This document shows positions 54,319 through 63,491 of a stretch of 64,000 nucleotides of DNA, in pieces. This stretch comes from Mycobacterium celatum. Its GTDB lineage: Bacteria; Actinomycetota; Actinomycetes; Mycobacteriales; Mycobacteriaceae. Location: positions 1-64,000 of the forward strand of contig NZ_LQOM01000016.1 in NCBI RefSeq assembly GCF_002101595.1, in the 5' to 3' direction. Position 1 is the stretch's first letter; every line of letters starts with the position of its first letter. The position numbers and the translations under genes were made by a program. The notes under the pieces were generated by a model. The model saw only the letters and a list, made by a program, of their open reading frames with translations, made no database searches and had not been told where the DNA came from.

Positions 54319-54920
54319 TGAAAGCAGACCAGTCCACGTTTGACAAGGCCCCGGCCGCCGGGCGGCCGCGGGATCCGCGTATCGACGCTGCCATACTGGC
54401 GGCGACCGCGGAACTGCTTGTGCAAATCGGTTATTCGAACCTAACCCTGGCCGCGGTCGCCGAGCGGGCCGGGACAACCAAGACGGCGCTGTACCGGCGT
54501 TGGTCGAGCAAGGCCGAACTGGTGCACGAGGCGGCGTTCCCGGTGGCGCCCACCGCGCTGGCCGGCCCCGGCGGCGACATTGCCGCCGATGTGCGGGCGA
54601 TGATCGCCGCCGCGCGCGACGTGTTCACCAGCCCGGTGGTGCGCGCCGCGCTGCCCGGGCTGGTCGCCGACATGACCGCCGATTCTGAGCTCAACGCCAG
54701 GGTGGTGGCGCGGTTCGCCGATGTGTTCACCGCGGTGCGGGTGCGGCTGATCGAGGCCGTCGAGCGTGGGGAGGTGCATCCCGACGTGGACCCCGATCGG
54801 TTGGTCGAATTGATCGGCGGCGCGACGCTGTTGCGGTTGCTGTTGCGTCCGGACGAAGAGCTCGACGACGTGTGGGTGGACCAGACCGCGGCGATCCTCG
54901 TGCACGGGGTGGCGCAATGA
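54318..54920 (+). CDS. TetR-family regulator (Rv3167c-like)
   Basis: This 200-residue TetR repressor has an N-terminal helix-turn-helix with L-A-A-V-A-E-R-A-G-T-T-K-T-A-L-Y-R-R. The start ATG 54318 lies outside the candidate operator; ATG 54306 would lie within it. Its stop overlaps the SDR start by ATGA. It very likely controls the divergent Rv3168-Rv3169 genes, as inferred from layout and consistent with the M. tuberculosis context. Confidence 0.88.
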   Translation: MKADQSTFDKAPAAGRPRDPRIDAAILAATAELLVQIGYSNLTLAAVAERAGTTKTALYRRWSSKAELVHEAAFPVAPTALAGPGGDIAADVRAMIAAARDVFTSPVVRAALPGLVADMTADSELNARVVARFADVFTAVRVRLIEAVERGEVHPDVDPDRLVELIGGATLLRLLLRPDEELDDVWVDQTAAILVHGVAQ

Positions 54921-55771
54921 CCGGTCGACTTGACGGGCGGGCTGCGATCGTCACCGGCGCCAGCCGCGGCCTGGGCAGGGCGATCGCGTTGGCGATCGCG
55001 GCCGAGGGCGCGGCGGTGGCCGTCGTCGGGCGGACCGAGGAGGTGTGGGACCAGCGGCTGCCCGGCACCATCAGTGAGACCGTCGCCGACCTCGAGGCGG
55101 CCGGCGGCCGAGCGGTCGCGGTGCGCGCTGACCTGCTCGATCACGACGACATCACTCGGCTTGTCGACGAGGCGCGAAAAACATTGGGCCCCATCACAAT
55201 ACTGGTCAACAATGCGGCGTTCACCGCGCCGGGCCGCCCGCCGCGAGCCGGCGCTCCTGCCAAAGCCAAACCAAAGGCGGCCGCCGCCAAGCCGGGTTGG
55301 CCGCCGCTGCTCGGCACGCCGCTGGTCGCGTATCGGCGGCACTTCGAGATCTCGGTGTTCGCCGCCTACGAACTGATGCAACTGGTGTGCCCCGACATGA
55401 TCGCCGCCGGTTACGGATCGATCATCAACGTCACCTCGATCGCGTCCCGGCTGCCCGGCGACGGGCCGTACGCCGACCGCAGCGGCGGCGTGCTGCCCGG
55501 CTACGGCGGATCCAAGGCCGCGCTGGAGCACCTGACCTGGTGTGCGGCATACGACCTGCAGGACCGCAACATCGCGGTCAACGCCCTATCGCCGTCCAAA
55601 CCGATTCTGACGCCGGGACTTTCGTATTACGCCCGCGAGTTCGACGAGGTGGCGACGGCCGAGGAATTCGCGCGGGCGGCGGTGGAATTGGCACTGGTCG
55701 ACGCGGCGGCGGTCACCGGGCGCACGATCGGACATCTGCAGGTGCTCGACGGCAGCTTCACGTCGGCTTGA
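54917..55771 (+). CDS. Short-chain dehydrogenase/reductase with Ala/Lys-rich insertion
   Basis: This 284-residue SDR has NAD(P)-binding T-G-A-S-R-G-L-G near 13-20, N-N-A-A near 98-101, catalytic Ser in T-S-I-A-S and Tyr-Lys in Y-G-G-S-K. Residues about 108-130 form an unusual low-complexity insert (A-P-A-K-A-K-P-K-A-A-A-A-K) after the NNAA strand, not usual for SDRs. It is coupled to the TetR gene. The substrate is unknown. Confidence 0.87.
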   Translation: MTGRLDGRAAIVTGASRGLGRAIALAIAAEGAAVAVVGRTEEVWDQRLPGTISETVADLEAAGGRAVAVRADLLDHDDITRLVDEARKTLGPITILVNNAAFTAPGRPPRAGAPAKAKPKAAAAKPGWPPLLGTPLVAYRRHFEISVFAAYELMQLVCPDMIAAGYGSIINVTSIASRLPGDGPYADRSGGVLPGYGGSKAALEHLTWCAAYDLQDRNIAVNALSPSKPILTPGLSYYAREFDEVATAEEFARAAVELALVDAAAVTGRTIGHLQVLDGSFTSA

Positions 55772-55840
55772 CGCACTTGTCGGACCGCGGCGCAATACTT
55801 CTGTCGTTGGTCCAAATCGTGACGCGAAGGGATGGCGAGC

Positions 55841-56176
55841 ATGAGCAATGTCGTGAACTATTTCGAGATCGGTACCCCCGACGCCGACGCCACGCGCGAT
55901 TTCTACGGCGGGTTGTTCGGCTGGGACATCGCTGACTCCGGCGACTACCGGATGATCGACGGCGACAAGGGTGGGGTGTGGGACAGCTCGAAGACCGGGG
56001 GCGGGTCGTGGGCGATCTTCTATGTCCATGTCGACGACGTGCAGGCCACCATCGACAAGGCGGCCGAACTGGGCGCGCAGGTGGTGGTGCCGTTGACCGA
56101 TAACGGCCCGCTGGAGTTCGCCCACCTGCAGGACCCGCAGGGCAACCGGTTCGGGGTGTGGCGGCCTAAGGGGTAG
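55841..56176 (+). CDS. VOC/glyoxalase-fold protein
   Basis: This 111-residue protein has a single betaalphabetabetabeta pair: N-Y-F-E-I-G-T-P-D-A-D-A-T-R-D-F-Y at the start and F-A-H-L-Q-D-P-Q-G-N-R-F-G-V-W at the end. This is typical of small vicinal-oxygen-chelate proteins (glyoxalase/bleomycin-resistance type). ATG 55841 is preferred to ATG 55832, since AAGGG is correctly spaced. The ligand is unknown. It converges with the broken membrane gene. Confidence 0.85.
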   Translation: MSNVVNYFEIGTPDADATRDFYGGLFGWDIADSGDYRMIDGDKGGVWDSSKTGGGSWAIFYVHVDDVQATIDKAAELGAQVVVPLTDNGPLEFAHLQDPQGNRFGVWRPKG

Positions 56177-56585
56177 GCCCGGCCCGCCTGGTCGCGGTCG
56201 CCGCGGCGCGCAGGGCGACGGCGAGCAACGTCGTGCCGAGCAGCAACGCAATGAACTCGAGCACTCCGACCAGCCTGCCGTCGGCGAGGCCGGTGTCGAC
56301 GATGTGGCTGAGCGAATGCAGCGCCCAATGCAGCGTCGCGAACGCCAATGCCGGCACCTGCCACGTCCGCCAGCGCACCGCTGCGAGCAGCAGCAGACCG
56401 AGCGGCAGCTCGAAGGAGGCGTTGTCGAAGATGTAATGGTCGTTGCGTGGCCCGAACGCGCCCAGCGTGTCGAAGAAGGTGCCCGGTGCAATCAGCATGA
56501 ACTACCCGAGGAGCGTCGAATACACCCCGAACCCAATCAGCACCCCGTCAACAAACCGTGAGCGGGCCGGCCTAGGCCTCGTCAT
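56166..56585 (-). pseudogene. Small four-helix membrane protein interrupted by in-frame TAG
   Basis: Read from ATG 56585, the frame gives a plausible start (M-T-R-P-R-P-A-R-S-R-F) and a first helix (V-L-I-G-F-G-V-Y-S-T-L-L-G). It then meets TAG at 56502-56504 and continues in the same frame as F-M-L-I-A-P-G-T-F-F-D-T-L-G through three more helices to 56166. The two parts join without gap into a normal small membrane protein, so a nonsense mutation is the simplest reading. Restart at ATG 56498 (110 residues) is possible, but it has no good ribosome site. The function is unknown. Confidence 0.7.
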
Positions 56586-56594
56586 ACTGCGACC

Positions 56595-57911
56595 CTAGAC
56601 GCTGGCACGCCCGACCGCGTGGATCGCCTCGGCGACCGCGTCGGCCAGCGAATCGACCTCGGCGGCAACCAGATCCGAGATGGTCAGCCGGATTCCGGGT
56701 GGTGTGGAGACCCTGAACCGGCTGCCCGGAGCCGCGGCCCAACCCGCGCCGAGCAGCCGGGTGATCACCACCGTCTCGTCGGGCACCGGAACCCAGACGT
56801 TGAGGCCGGAGCGGCCGTGCGACGCCACACCGCGATCGGCAAGCGCCGACTGCAACAGCGCCCGGTTGCGGCTGTAGGTGGCTTCAGCCTTACGCACCAG
56901 CCGCGTTGCCGCCATGTCGCGCCACATGCCGACAGCGAGGTCCTGCAGCAGGTAGCTGACCCAGCCCGGCCCGAGCCTCAGCCGCCCGTGCACCCTTTCG
57001 ACCGTGCGACGGTCGCCGGCGAGCACCGCCAGGCGTAGATCGGGGCCGTACGCCTTGGATGCCGATCGCACGAACGCCCAACGGGGTGCCGACCCGGCCA
57101 GCGTGTGCAGTGGCACGCCGGCGATGCCGGCGCAGTGGTCGTCTTCGACCAGCAGCAGGTCGCCGTCGCGAATCAAGTGGCGCAACTCCGCGGCGCGCTC
57201 GGCGGAGACCGCGGCACCGGTAGGGTTCTGGGCGCGGGTGGTCACCACAAGCGCACGGGCACCGCGTCGCAGCGCGCTGGCCACGTCGGCGACCACCGGC
57301 CCGTCGTCGTCGACTCGGACCGGTTCAACCGAAAAGCCCAGCGCAGCAAGCAGATCCAGCAGATTTGCCCAACCGGGATCTTCGACTGCCACTCGATCGC
57401 CCGGCCGCAGGTTGGCGGTAAGTACCCGCTCGATGCCGTCGAGTGCACCGGCGGTCGCCGCGAGATGCTCAGCCGGAACCCCGTCGGCGGTCAGCCACGC
57501 CCGGGTGTGCTCGGTCAGCTCGGGCGACATGGCGGGTTCGCCGTACAGCAGGGGGGCGCGCCGCGAGTTCAAGCGGTGCCCGGCGATCGGCAACAAAGCC
57601 GGGTCGGGGTTGCCGGTCGAAAGGTCTCGCACCCCCTCGGGGATGGCCAGTCCACGCAGGGATCGCGGTGTGGTCGCGGGGCGTTCGCGCACCCGCGTGC
57701 CGCGGCGTCCCGCGGTCTCGACGGCTCCGCGATGGCAGAGCAGCCGGTAGGCCGCGGCGACGGTATTCGCGTTGACGCCGAGCTCGGCGGCCAGCTGCCG
57801 GATCGGCGGCAGCTCGGCTCCGGGTGCCAGCGCGCCGGTCGAGATGGCCTCCTCGACGCTGGTCGCTATTGCCTCGGCGCCCGCTCCCCGTATGGTATAT
57901 CGTACCAGCAC
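56595..57911 (-). CDS. MocR/GntR-type PLP-dependent regulator
   Basis: This 438-residue protein has an N-terminal GntR winged helix (L-P-P-I-R-Q-L-A-A-E-L-G-V-N-A-N-T-V) fused to an aminotransferase class I domain with PLP lysine in S-A-S-K-A-Y-G. MocR regulators sense PLP or amines and often control divergent vitamin B6 genes. GTG 57911 is the start; a -10-like TACATACT just upstream suggests a leaderless transcript. The gene facing it encodes a flavin-binding, PNPOx-fold protein, fitting that model. Confidence 0.88.
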   Translation of the reverse strand: MLVRYTIRGAGAEAIATSVEEAISTGALAPGAELPPIRQLAAELGVNANTVAAAYRLLCHRGAVETAGRRGTRVRERPATTPRSLRGLAIPEGVRDLSTGNPDPALLPIAGHRLNSRRAPLLYGEPAMSPELTEHTRAWLTADGVPAEHLAATAGALDGIERVLTANLRPGDRVAVEDPGWANLLDLLAALGFSVEPVRVDDDGPVVADVASALRRGARALVVTTRAQNPTGAAVSAERAAELRHLIRDGDLLLVEDDHCAGIAGVPLHTLAGSAPRWAFVRSASKAYGPDLRLAVLAGDRRTVERVHGRLRLGPGWVSYLLQDLAVGMWRDMAATRLVRKAEATYSRNRALLQSALADRGVASHGRSGLNVWVPVPDETVVITRLLGAGWAAAPGSRFRVSTPPGIRLTISDLVAAEVDSLADAVAEAIHAVGRASV

Positions 57912-57930
57912 GTAAATCAGTATGTACTAT
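57893..57930. promoter_or_regulatory. Divergent operator/promoter of the MocR pair
   Basis: TGGTA-TATCG-TACCA forms a perfect 5-bp-arm dyad (57893-57907) over the MocR start. AGTATGTACT (57919-57928) is a second dyad overlapping TACTAT, a good -10 for the rightward gene. This is a plausible MocR binding region. Confidence 0.45.
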
Positions 57931-57949
57931 TACAAAGATCGAGGCAACG

Positions 57950-58606
57950 GTGCATTACCCCGCTACCCCACGCAGCACGCCCACCCGGTATCGCGAACGT
58001 GCCCGCTACGACCGTGAAACGGTCCACCGCATCTTGGACGAGGCCCTGGTCTGTCACGTCGGCTACCTCAACGGGGATCGCCCGGTGGTGTTGCCGACGA
58101 CGCACGCGCGGCTGGGGGAGGTCCTTTATCTGCACGGATCGACGGGCAGCAGCCCGATGCTCGCCGGGTCGCCGTCCGGTGTCCCGGTCTGCGTCACCGT
58201 CACCCTGGTCGACGGATTGGTGCTGGCACGCGCGGCGATGCACCATTCGCTGAACTACCGCTCGGTCGTCGTGCACGGCACCGCCCGCCTGGTCTGCGAC
58301 CGGCAGGAGAAACTGCGGGCCTTGGACGCCCTTCTCGACCATGTCGCGCCCGGACGGGCCGCCGACAGCAGACCCGCGAACGCGCGGGAACTCGCCGCAA
58401 CCGCTGTCCTCGCGGTCGATCTCGTCGAGGTCTCCGCCAAGGTTCGCGGCGGTGGACCGGTCGACGACGACGAGGACATCGTGCTGCCGCATTGGGCCGG
58501 AGTGGTGCCGATGACCCTGACCGCCGGCCATCCGGTGCCGGCCGATGATCTCGACCCGGCCGTTGGGCTGCCGCAGTATCTTGCGTCCTATCGGAGAGGT
58601 GGATAG
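57950..58606 (+). CDS. PNPOx-fold flavin/nucleotide-binding protein
   Basis: This 218-residue split-barrel (pyridoxamine-phosphate-oxidase-like) protein has V-C-H-V-G-Y-L-N-G-D-R-P-V-V-L-P-T near the start, L-Y-L-H-G-S, and H-S-L-N-Y-R-S-V-V-V-H-G, typical of FMN or F420-binding family members. GTG 57950 has GAGG upstream. The stop overlaps the following GTG by one base. Enzyme activity, if any, is unknown; PLP salvage is suggested by the divergent MocR gene. Confidence 0.83.
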   Translation: MHYPATPRSTPTRYRERARYDRETVHRILDEALVCHVGYLNGDRPVVLPTTHARLGEVLYLHGSTGSSPMLAGSPSGVPVCVTVTLVDGLVLARAAMHHSLNYRSVVVHGTARLVCDRQEKLRALDALLDHVAPGRAADSRPANARELAATAVLAVDLVEVSAKVRGGGPVDDDEDIVLPHWAGVVPMTLTAGHPVPADDLDPAVGLPQYLASYRRGG

Positions 58607-59052
58607 TGGACGATTCTCGGGTAGTGAGCGCAAGCCGTCAGATAGCGGCGCCGGCGGCACGCATCTTCGAGCTGATTGCCGATCCCTCGCAACAACCACG
58701 CTGGGACGGCAACGACAATCTGGCCGAAGCCGTTGCAGCACAGCGTGTTCGGCGCGTCGGCGATGTCTTCGAGATGAAGCTCACGCTCAGCACCATTCGC
58801 GAAAACCACGTCGTGGAGTTCGAAGAGGGCCGCCGCATCGCCTGGCTGCCATCTGAACCGGGACGGCGACCACCCGGGCATCTGTGGCGCTGGGAGCTCG
58901 AACCCATCGACGACACCCACACCCGGGTCACTCACACCTACGACTGGTCACGATTGACGGACAAGAACCGTCTGCCACGCGCCCGCCGTACTACGCCCGA
59001 GAGGCTGCTGGCGTCACTGGACCGGCTCCCGGAGCTCGCCGAGAATCAGTAA
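58606..59052 (+). CDS. SRPBCC-family ligand-binding protein
   Basis: This 148-residue START/Bet v1-like protein has the N-terminal I-A-A-P-A-A-R-I-F-E-L-I-A-D and conserved Trp-rich strand G-H-L-W-R-W-E-L. It binds hydrophobic ligands in a deep cavity. GTG 58606 overlaps the upstream stop (TAGTG). It converges with a second SRPBCC gene, overlapping by 7 bp. Confidence 0.85.
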   Translation: MDDSRVVSASRQIAAPAARIFELIADPSQQPRWDGNDNLAEAVAAQRVRRVGDVFEMKLTLSTIRENHVVEFEEGRRIAWLPSEPGRRPPGHLWRWELEPIDDTHTRVTHTYDWSRLTDKNRLPRARRTTPERLLASLDRLPELAENQ

Positions 59053-59489
59053 CTTCGGTACTTCGCGCGCTTCTCCGCGAGTCGTGCGGCGCCGTTCGTC
59101 CCGCGTCGGATGGCGATCGGCCCGAAGAACTGCGAGCCGGGAATGCGTGTTCGGAAGCTGAGTTCGGTGGTAAGCCGAGTGTCCGTCCCTTCGGGCTCGA
59201 CAGTCACCTCGCCGATGTAGTCACGAAAAGGCAACCCGGACAGCAGCATGTACCGCAGCCGCCGCGGAGGTTCGAATTCGACAACCTGTTCCCGCGTCGG
59301 GGGTCCCAAGAGGTAAAGCGCCCGCACAGTTCCGGTTCCGTTCGGATGCGGCTCGCCAGGCTTTTCGACGATGGATTTGCGGAAGGGTGTCCACTCGGCC
59401 ATGCCGGCGTGGTCGGAGACGACATCCCAGACCGTAGCCGGGTCGGCTGCAACGTGGCGCGATACCCGGTACCGATACAGCTTGCTCAC
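59046..59489 (-). CDS. SRPBCC-family protein, end of P450 operon
   Basis: This 147-residue SRPBCC protein has V-S-R-H-V-A-A-D-P-A-T-V-W-D-V-V-S-D at the N-terminus and Y-R-Y-R start. Its ATG overlaps the P450 stop, so it is the fourth gene of the operon headed by the ABC1 genes. It is a possible ligand carrier or cyclase-like partner of the P450; this is inference. Confidence 0.85.
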   Translation of the reverse strand: MSKLYRYRVSRHVAADPATVWDVVSDHAGMAEWTPFRKSIVEKPGEPHPNGTGTVRALYLLGPPTREQVVEFEPPRRLRYMLLSGLPFRDYIGEVTVEPEGTDTRLTTELSFRTRIPGSQFFGPIAIRRGTNGAARLAEKRAKYRSY

Positions 59490-60649
59490 TTTCGGAACAC
59501 CATCGGAACATTGAGCGGCCCGCGAATGGCGGTGGTATCTCGCCAGACAGCCGGACCGGCCAATACCGGCTTGCGGGCGAGGATTTCGCGCAGTGCCACA
59601 GTAATTTCCAGCCGTGCCAAGGCCGCACCGAGACAGTAATGCGCGCCGTATCCAAATGACAGCGGTGCCGGCCCAATGCGATCCGGTCGGAACTGATCGG
59701 GTTCGTCGAAGACGGCTGGATCACGATTGGCAGCGGCGACGACAGCCACCGCCTGCTGGCCGCAAGCTATGTCAACGCCGCCGATACGCTGATCCTCGGT
59801 TGCTGTGCGCGCGGTTGCCTGCACCGGGCCGTCGAGTCGGAGCAGTTCACTGATCAGTGCCGGGTCGACGATCTGGTTGCCTCCTGACTTGACAGCGAGC
59901 AGTCGAAGCATTGCCGCACCCAACAGGTTTGCAGTGGTTTCATGACCAGCGACGGCAATGAGGATCGCGGTGACGACGACGTCATCCAGCTCGAGATCCG
60001 GGTCGGACGTGATGAAGCTGATCAGGTCGTCAGCTGGGTTGGAGCGCCGGTCGGCTGCGAGGGGGAGAAACTGGGTCAGTAGGGCAGCGAATGCCGCTGC
60101 GCCTGCAGCGATATCGTCGGCGTCCGCGAGAGTACCCAGCATCCGAATGATGGCTGGCGACTGTTCACGCAACAGCCGAGAGCTCTCGGGATCCAAGCCA
60201 AGCCACTCGCCGGCAACAGCGATCGGCAACGGCAAGGCGATTTCGGCCATGAAGTCGAATGTCGTGGAGGTCGGCGGATGGTCTACTACCGCTGCCGCGA
60301 TGGCTTCGACGCCGGCGGTAAGGCCTGTGATAAACGAACGAGTGAACACATCGCGCACCGATCCGCGCAGCCGGTCATGATTGGCGCCGTCGGAGAACAA
60401 CATGGACCGGTCGACCAGATCGGAGCCCATGGAATCGATTGCCGCGCGGGCATTTGGATTCGCCAGCGGATTGCTGGTCCAGCCCGATCCGCCCAGCACT
60501 TCTCGCGCGGCGTCGTAGCCGAGAATGAGCCAGGCTTGCGCGGTGTCGTCCCACACCACGTCGCCGTCGCGGCGGCGATCTTCATAAAACGGGTAGGGGT
60601 TTGCGGCGTCCCACGGCAGCCGCGGGGCGGTGGCGCTGGGGGTGGTCAT
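59486..60649 (-). CDS. Cytochrome P450
   Basis: This P450 of about 387 residues has I-helix A-G-H-E-T-T, E-L-L-R in the K helix, and haem loop F-G-Y-G-A-H-Y-C-L-G with the axial cysteine near 337. It is a soluble bacterial class I enzyme needing a ferredoxin partner; none is adjacent. GGAGG precedes ATG 60649. It overlaps the ABC1 gene above and the SRPBCC gene below. The substrate is unknown. Confidence 0.92.
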   Translation of the reverse strand: MTTPSATAPRLPWDAANPYPFYEDRRRDGDVVWDDTAQAWLILGYDAAREVLGGSGWTSNPLANPNARAAIDSMGSDLVDRSMLFSDGANHDRLRGSVRDVFTRSFITGLTAGVEAIAAAVVDHPPTSTTFDFMAEIALPLPIAVAGEWLGLDPESSRLLREQSPAIIRMLGTLADADDIAAGAAAFAALLTQFLPLAADRRSNPADDLISFITSDPDLELDDVVVTAILIAVAGHETTANLLGAAMLRLLAVKSGGNQIVDPALISELLRLDGPVQATARTATEDQRIGGVDIACGQQAVAVVAAANRDPAVFDEPDQFRPDRIGPAPLSFGYGAHYCLGAALARLEITVALREILARKPVLAGPAVWRDTTAIRGPLNVPMVFRK

Positions 60650-62058
60650 CGGGCCTCCAATCCGTATGGCAAGCCGCGTTCGCGCACCCAGGCATCGTGT
60701 TTCTTGCCCAGCGGCGTGATCGGTTCGGCGACGCCGTCCATGTCGTCTGTCAACGCGCGGAGGTACACGGTGGCCCCGAGCGTTGCGCATATCATGTTGA
60801 TGCCGAGGTTGATGCGGGAAAAGAAGACCTGGTTGTCGGGGATCGATACGCGGCGAACAGGATGTTCGGGGGAGCGAATGTCAATCAGGCCGCGGATGGC
60901 GCGTTGTGCCGTGTCCTGGGTGAAAGTTATCGGTTGGGGCACCAGCAGCTCATAAAAGAGTTCGGCTATCCACTGGTATGCCTCGTCGACGGACAGCGTG
61001 AAACCGTCAGCAAAATAACCTAACTCGGCCATCAGCGCCCACATGTCTTCCTTGCGTCCATCAATGACTGCCCGGTCCAGATCGACAATTGTGCGACGCG
61101 TGCGCTCGGGCAGAACCGTGACACAGCCGAAGTCGACGAATCCGACCGTGCCGTCCAAGCCGAAGCGATAGTTCCCGGGATGGGGATCGGCGTTGAACAG
61201 GTTCGCGTGCCGGTAGGAGCCCGTGCTGAAACGCCAGATCGCCTCTGCCCAAGAATCTTTGACAACCTGGTCGGCGCCTTGCGCAGCGGTCCAGTCCAGT
61301 CCGTCGAGATAGGTCATGGTCAGTACCCGATCCCCGGATGCCTCATCGATAACCTCGGGTACCCGGATAAACGGATGGTCGCGGTAAAGCTCGCTGAACG
61401 CGGAGATGTTGGCGGCCTCATGCCGGTAGTCGAGTTCCTCGGAGATGCGCGCGGAGATCTCTTGTGTCGCCTTTCGGAGATCGGGCATTGCGGTGCCCGA
61501 TGCCGAGGACGCGAGACGGAAAAACGTCGCCAGCAGTTCGGTGTTGGCTAGATCGGCGCGGATCGCCTCCGCCGCACCGGGATACTGGATCTTGACGGCG
61601 GCCTGGCGACCGTCATGCAGGACCGCGTGGTGGACCTGTCCTATGGAGGCGGCCGCCATTGGTTCTTCGGCGAACTCGGCAAACAATTCCCGGACGGGGC
61701 GACCAAGGTCGGCCTCTAGTACTTCTTCGGCTAATGCCGGGTCCATAGGCGGCGCATCGGCTTGCAGCCGGGACAGCGCTGCCTGATACGGCGAAAGCTC
61801 CCCATTGCCAATGGAATTGCCGTCGATCATCGAGAAGATCTGGCCGGCCTTCATCAATACGCCCTTGGAGTGACCCAGTAACTCCGTGTACCGCTCGGCC
61901 GTGCGTTCGTGAAAGCGTTCGACGGCGCCAGTGTCCCCGGTCTTCTCCCGCAGTGCCGCCACCATCCGTCCGCCGGCCGCCCGCGCGGTGAACCCGGCCA
62001 ACGGCATGGTGCGCCGGATTCGGCCGCGCGGCACGGAATCATCCTTAGGCTGCGTCAT
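60646..62058 (-). CDS. ABC1/UbiB-type kinase, tandem copy 2
   Basis: This 470-residue ABC1 protein has M-K-A-G-Q, S-I-G-Q-V-H, A-V-K-I-Q-Y-P-G, D-P-H-P-G-N and V-D-F-G, all intact. It is very similar to the preceding gene over its whole length, indicating tandem duplication, and only moderately similar to the third ABC1 gene (29210-30553). Its start (M-T-Q-P-K-D-D) overlaps the end of copy 1 by 14 bp. The predicted substrate or ligand is unknown. Confidence 0.9.
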   Translation of the reverse strand: MTQPKDDSVPRGRIRRTMPLAGFTARAAGGRMVAALREKTGDTGAVERFHERTAERYTELLGHSKGVLMKAGQIFSMIDGNSIGNGELSPYQAALSRLQADAPPMDPALAEEVLEADLGRPVRELFAEFAEEPMAAASIGQVHHAVLHDGRQAAVKIQYPGAAEAIRADLANTELLATFFRLASSASGTAMPDLRKATQEISARISEELDYRHEAANISAFSELYRDHPFIRVPEVIDEASGDRVLTMTYLDGLDWTAAQGADQVVKDSWAEAIWRFSTGSYRHANLFNADPHPGNYRFGLDGTVGFVDFGCVTVLPERTRRTIVDLDRAVIDGRKEDMWALMAELGYFADGFTLSVDEAYQWIAELFYELLVPQPITFTQDTAQRAIRGLIDIRSPEHPVRRVSIPDNQVFFSRINLGINMICATLGATVYLRALTDDMDGVAEPITPLGKKHDAWVRERGLPYGLEAR

Positions 62059-63454
62059 GGGGCTCCATCCCGTAGTGCAGGCCCCGGTCACGCACCCAGG
62101 CGTCGTGCAGCTTGCCGAGCGGTGTGATGGGTTCAGCGACCCCATCAAGGTCGTCCAATATCGAGCGGGCGTAGACAGTGGCGCCCAGCGCGACGAACAG
62201 CGAAGAAGCGAGCACAATGCGGGGGAAGAAAACCAGATCATCGGGCGCAGTCATACGACGCACCGGGTGGCATGGCGCACGAAGATCAATCAAGGCGCGG
62301 ATGACGCGTAATGAGCTGTCGTGGGTAACGGTGACCGGCTGCGGAGCGAGCACCTCGTGGGAGAGCTCCGCCATCCACTGGTATGCCTCGTCTGCGGATA
62401 ATGTGAAACCTCCAGCGAAATAACCTAACTCGTCCATCAGGTCGCGCACCTCATGCTTGCGTCCGTCAACTGTTGCGCGCACCATCGCAACAAATGAGCG
62501 GCGCACATGCTCCGGCAGCACCTTGACGCAGCCGAAGTCGACGAATCCGACGCTGCCGTCTGGGCCGAAACAGTAGTTGCCGGGGTGGGGATCGACGTTG
62601 AGCAGGTTCGCGTGCCGGTACGAACCATAAGCAAACCGCAGAATCACCTCTGCCCAAGCGTTCTTGAGTCCTTGGTCGGCCTGTTGCGCAGCGGCCCAGT
62701 CCATTCCGTCGAGGTACGTCATGGTGAGCACCCGATCACCGCATGCTTGATCAATGATCTGTGGGACGCGTATAAACGGATGGCCGTGGTAGAGCTCGCT
62801 GAAGGCGGTGATGTTGGCGGCCTCGTGGCGGTAGTCGATTTCCTCGGCGATGCCGGCAGCGATCTCGCGGGTCATCTGTCGTGGATTGGCCGCCATCGCG
62901 TTACCCGACGCCGAGACAGCGAACCGAAAGAACGTCGCGAGCAATTCAGTGTTGGCCAGATCGTCGCGGATCGCCTCCGCGGCACCGGGGTACTGAATCT
63001 TGACCGCAACATCGCGGCCGTCGTGCAGCACTGCGCGGTGGACCTGTCCGATGGACGCCGCCGCCATCGGCTCGTCGGCAAACTCAGCAAATATCTCCCT
63101 GACGGGTTGGCCCAGATCAGCCTCCAGCACGTTTCTAGCCAAAGCCGGATCCATCGGGGGCGCATCGGCCTGCAGCCGAGCGAGCGCCGCCTGATACGGC
63201 GAAAAGCCGCCATTCCCAATAGCTTTGGCGTCCACCATGGATAGCAGCTGGCCGGCCTTCATGAGTACACCCTTGGAGTGACCCAGTAGTTCCGCATACC
63301 GGTCGGCCGTGCGTTCGTGAAAGCGCTCTACTGCCGCCCCGTCGCCGGTCTTCTCCCGCAGTGCCGCCACCATCCGCCCGCCTGCGGCCCGCGCGGTGAA
63401 GCCCGCCAATGGCATGGTGCGGCGGAGCCTCCCGCGGGGTACCGGATCTCCCAT
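62045..63454 (-). CDS. ABC1/UbiB-type kinase, tandem copy 1
   Basis: This 469-residue ABC1 protein is the first gene of the operon. ATG 63454 follows a perfect AGGAGG. It carries the motifs M-K-A-G-Q, S-I-G-Q-V-H, V-A-V-K-I-Q-Y-P-G, D-P-H-P-G-N and V-D-F-G. The N- and C-terminal tails are the least conserved against copy 2, and the kinase core is nearly the same. It is divergent from the TetR gene with palindromes between. Confidence 0.9.
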   Translation of the reverse strand: MGDPVPRGRLRRTMPLAGFTARAAGGRMVAALREKTGDGAAVERFHERTADRYAELLGHSKGVLMKAGQLLSMVDAKAIGNGGFSPYQAALARLQADAPPMDPALARNVLEADLGQPVREIFAEFADEPMAAASIGQVHRAVLHDGRDVAVKIQYPGAAEAIRDDLANTELLATFFRFAVSASGNAMAANPRQMTREIAAGIAEEIDYRHEAANITAFSELYHGHPFIRVPQIIDQACGDRVLTMTYLDGMDWAAAQQADQGLKNAWAEVILRFAYGSYRHANLLNVDPHPGNYCFGPDGSVGFVDFGCVKVLPEHVRRSFVAMVRATVDGRKHEVRDLMDELGYFAGGFTLSADEAYQWMAELSHEVLAPQPVTVTHDSSLRVIRALIDLRAPCHPVRRMTAPDDLVFFPRIVLASSLFVALGATVYARSILDDLDGVAEPITPLGKLHDAWVRDRGLHYGMEPHDAA

Positions 63455-63491
63455 AGCGACCTCCTAGCGGCCCGTTGACGGAACCGCTAAA

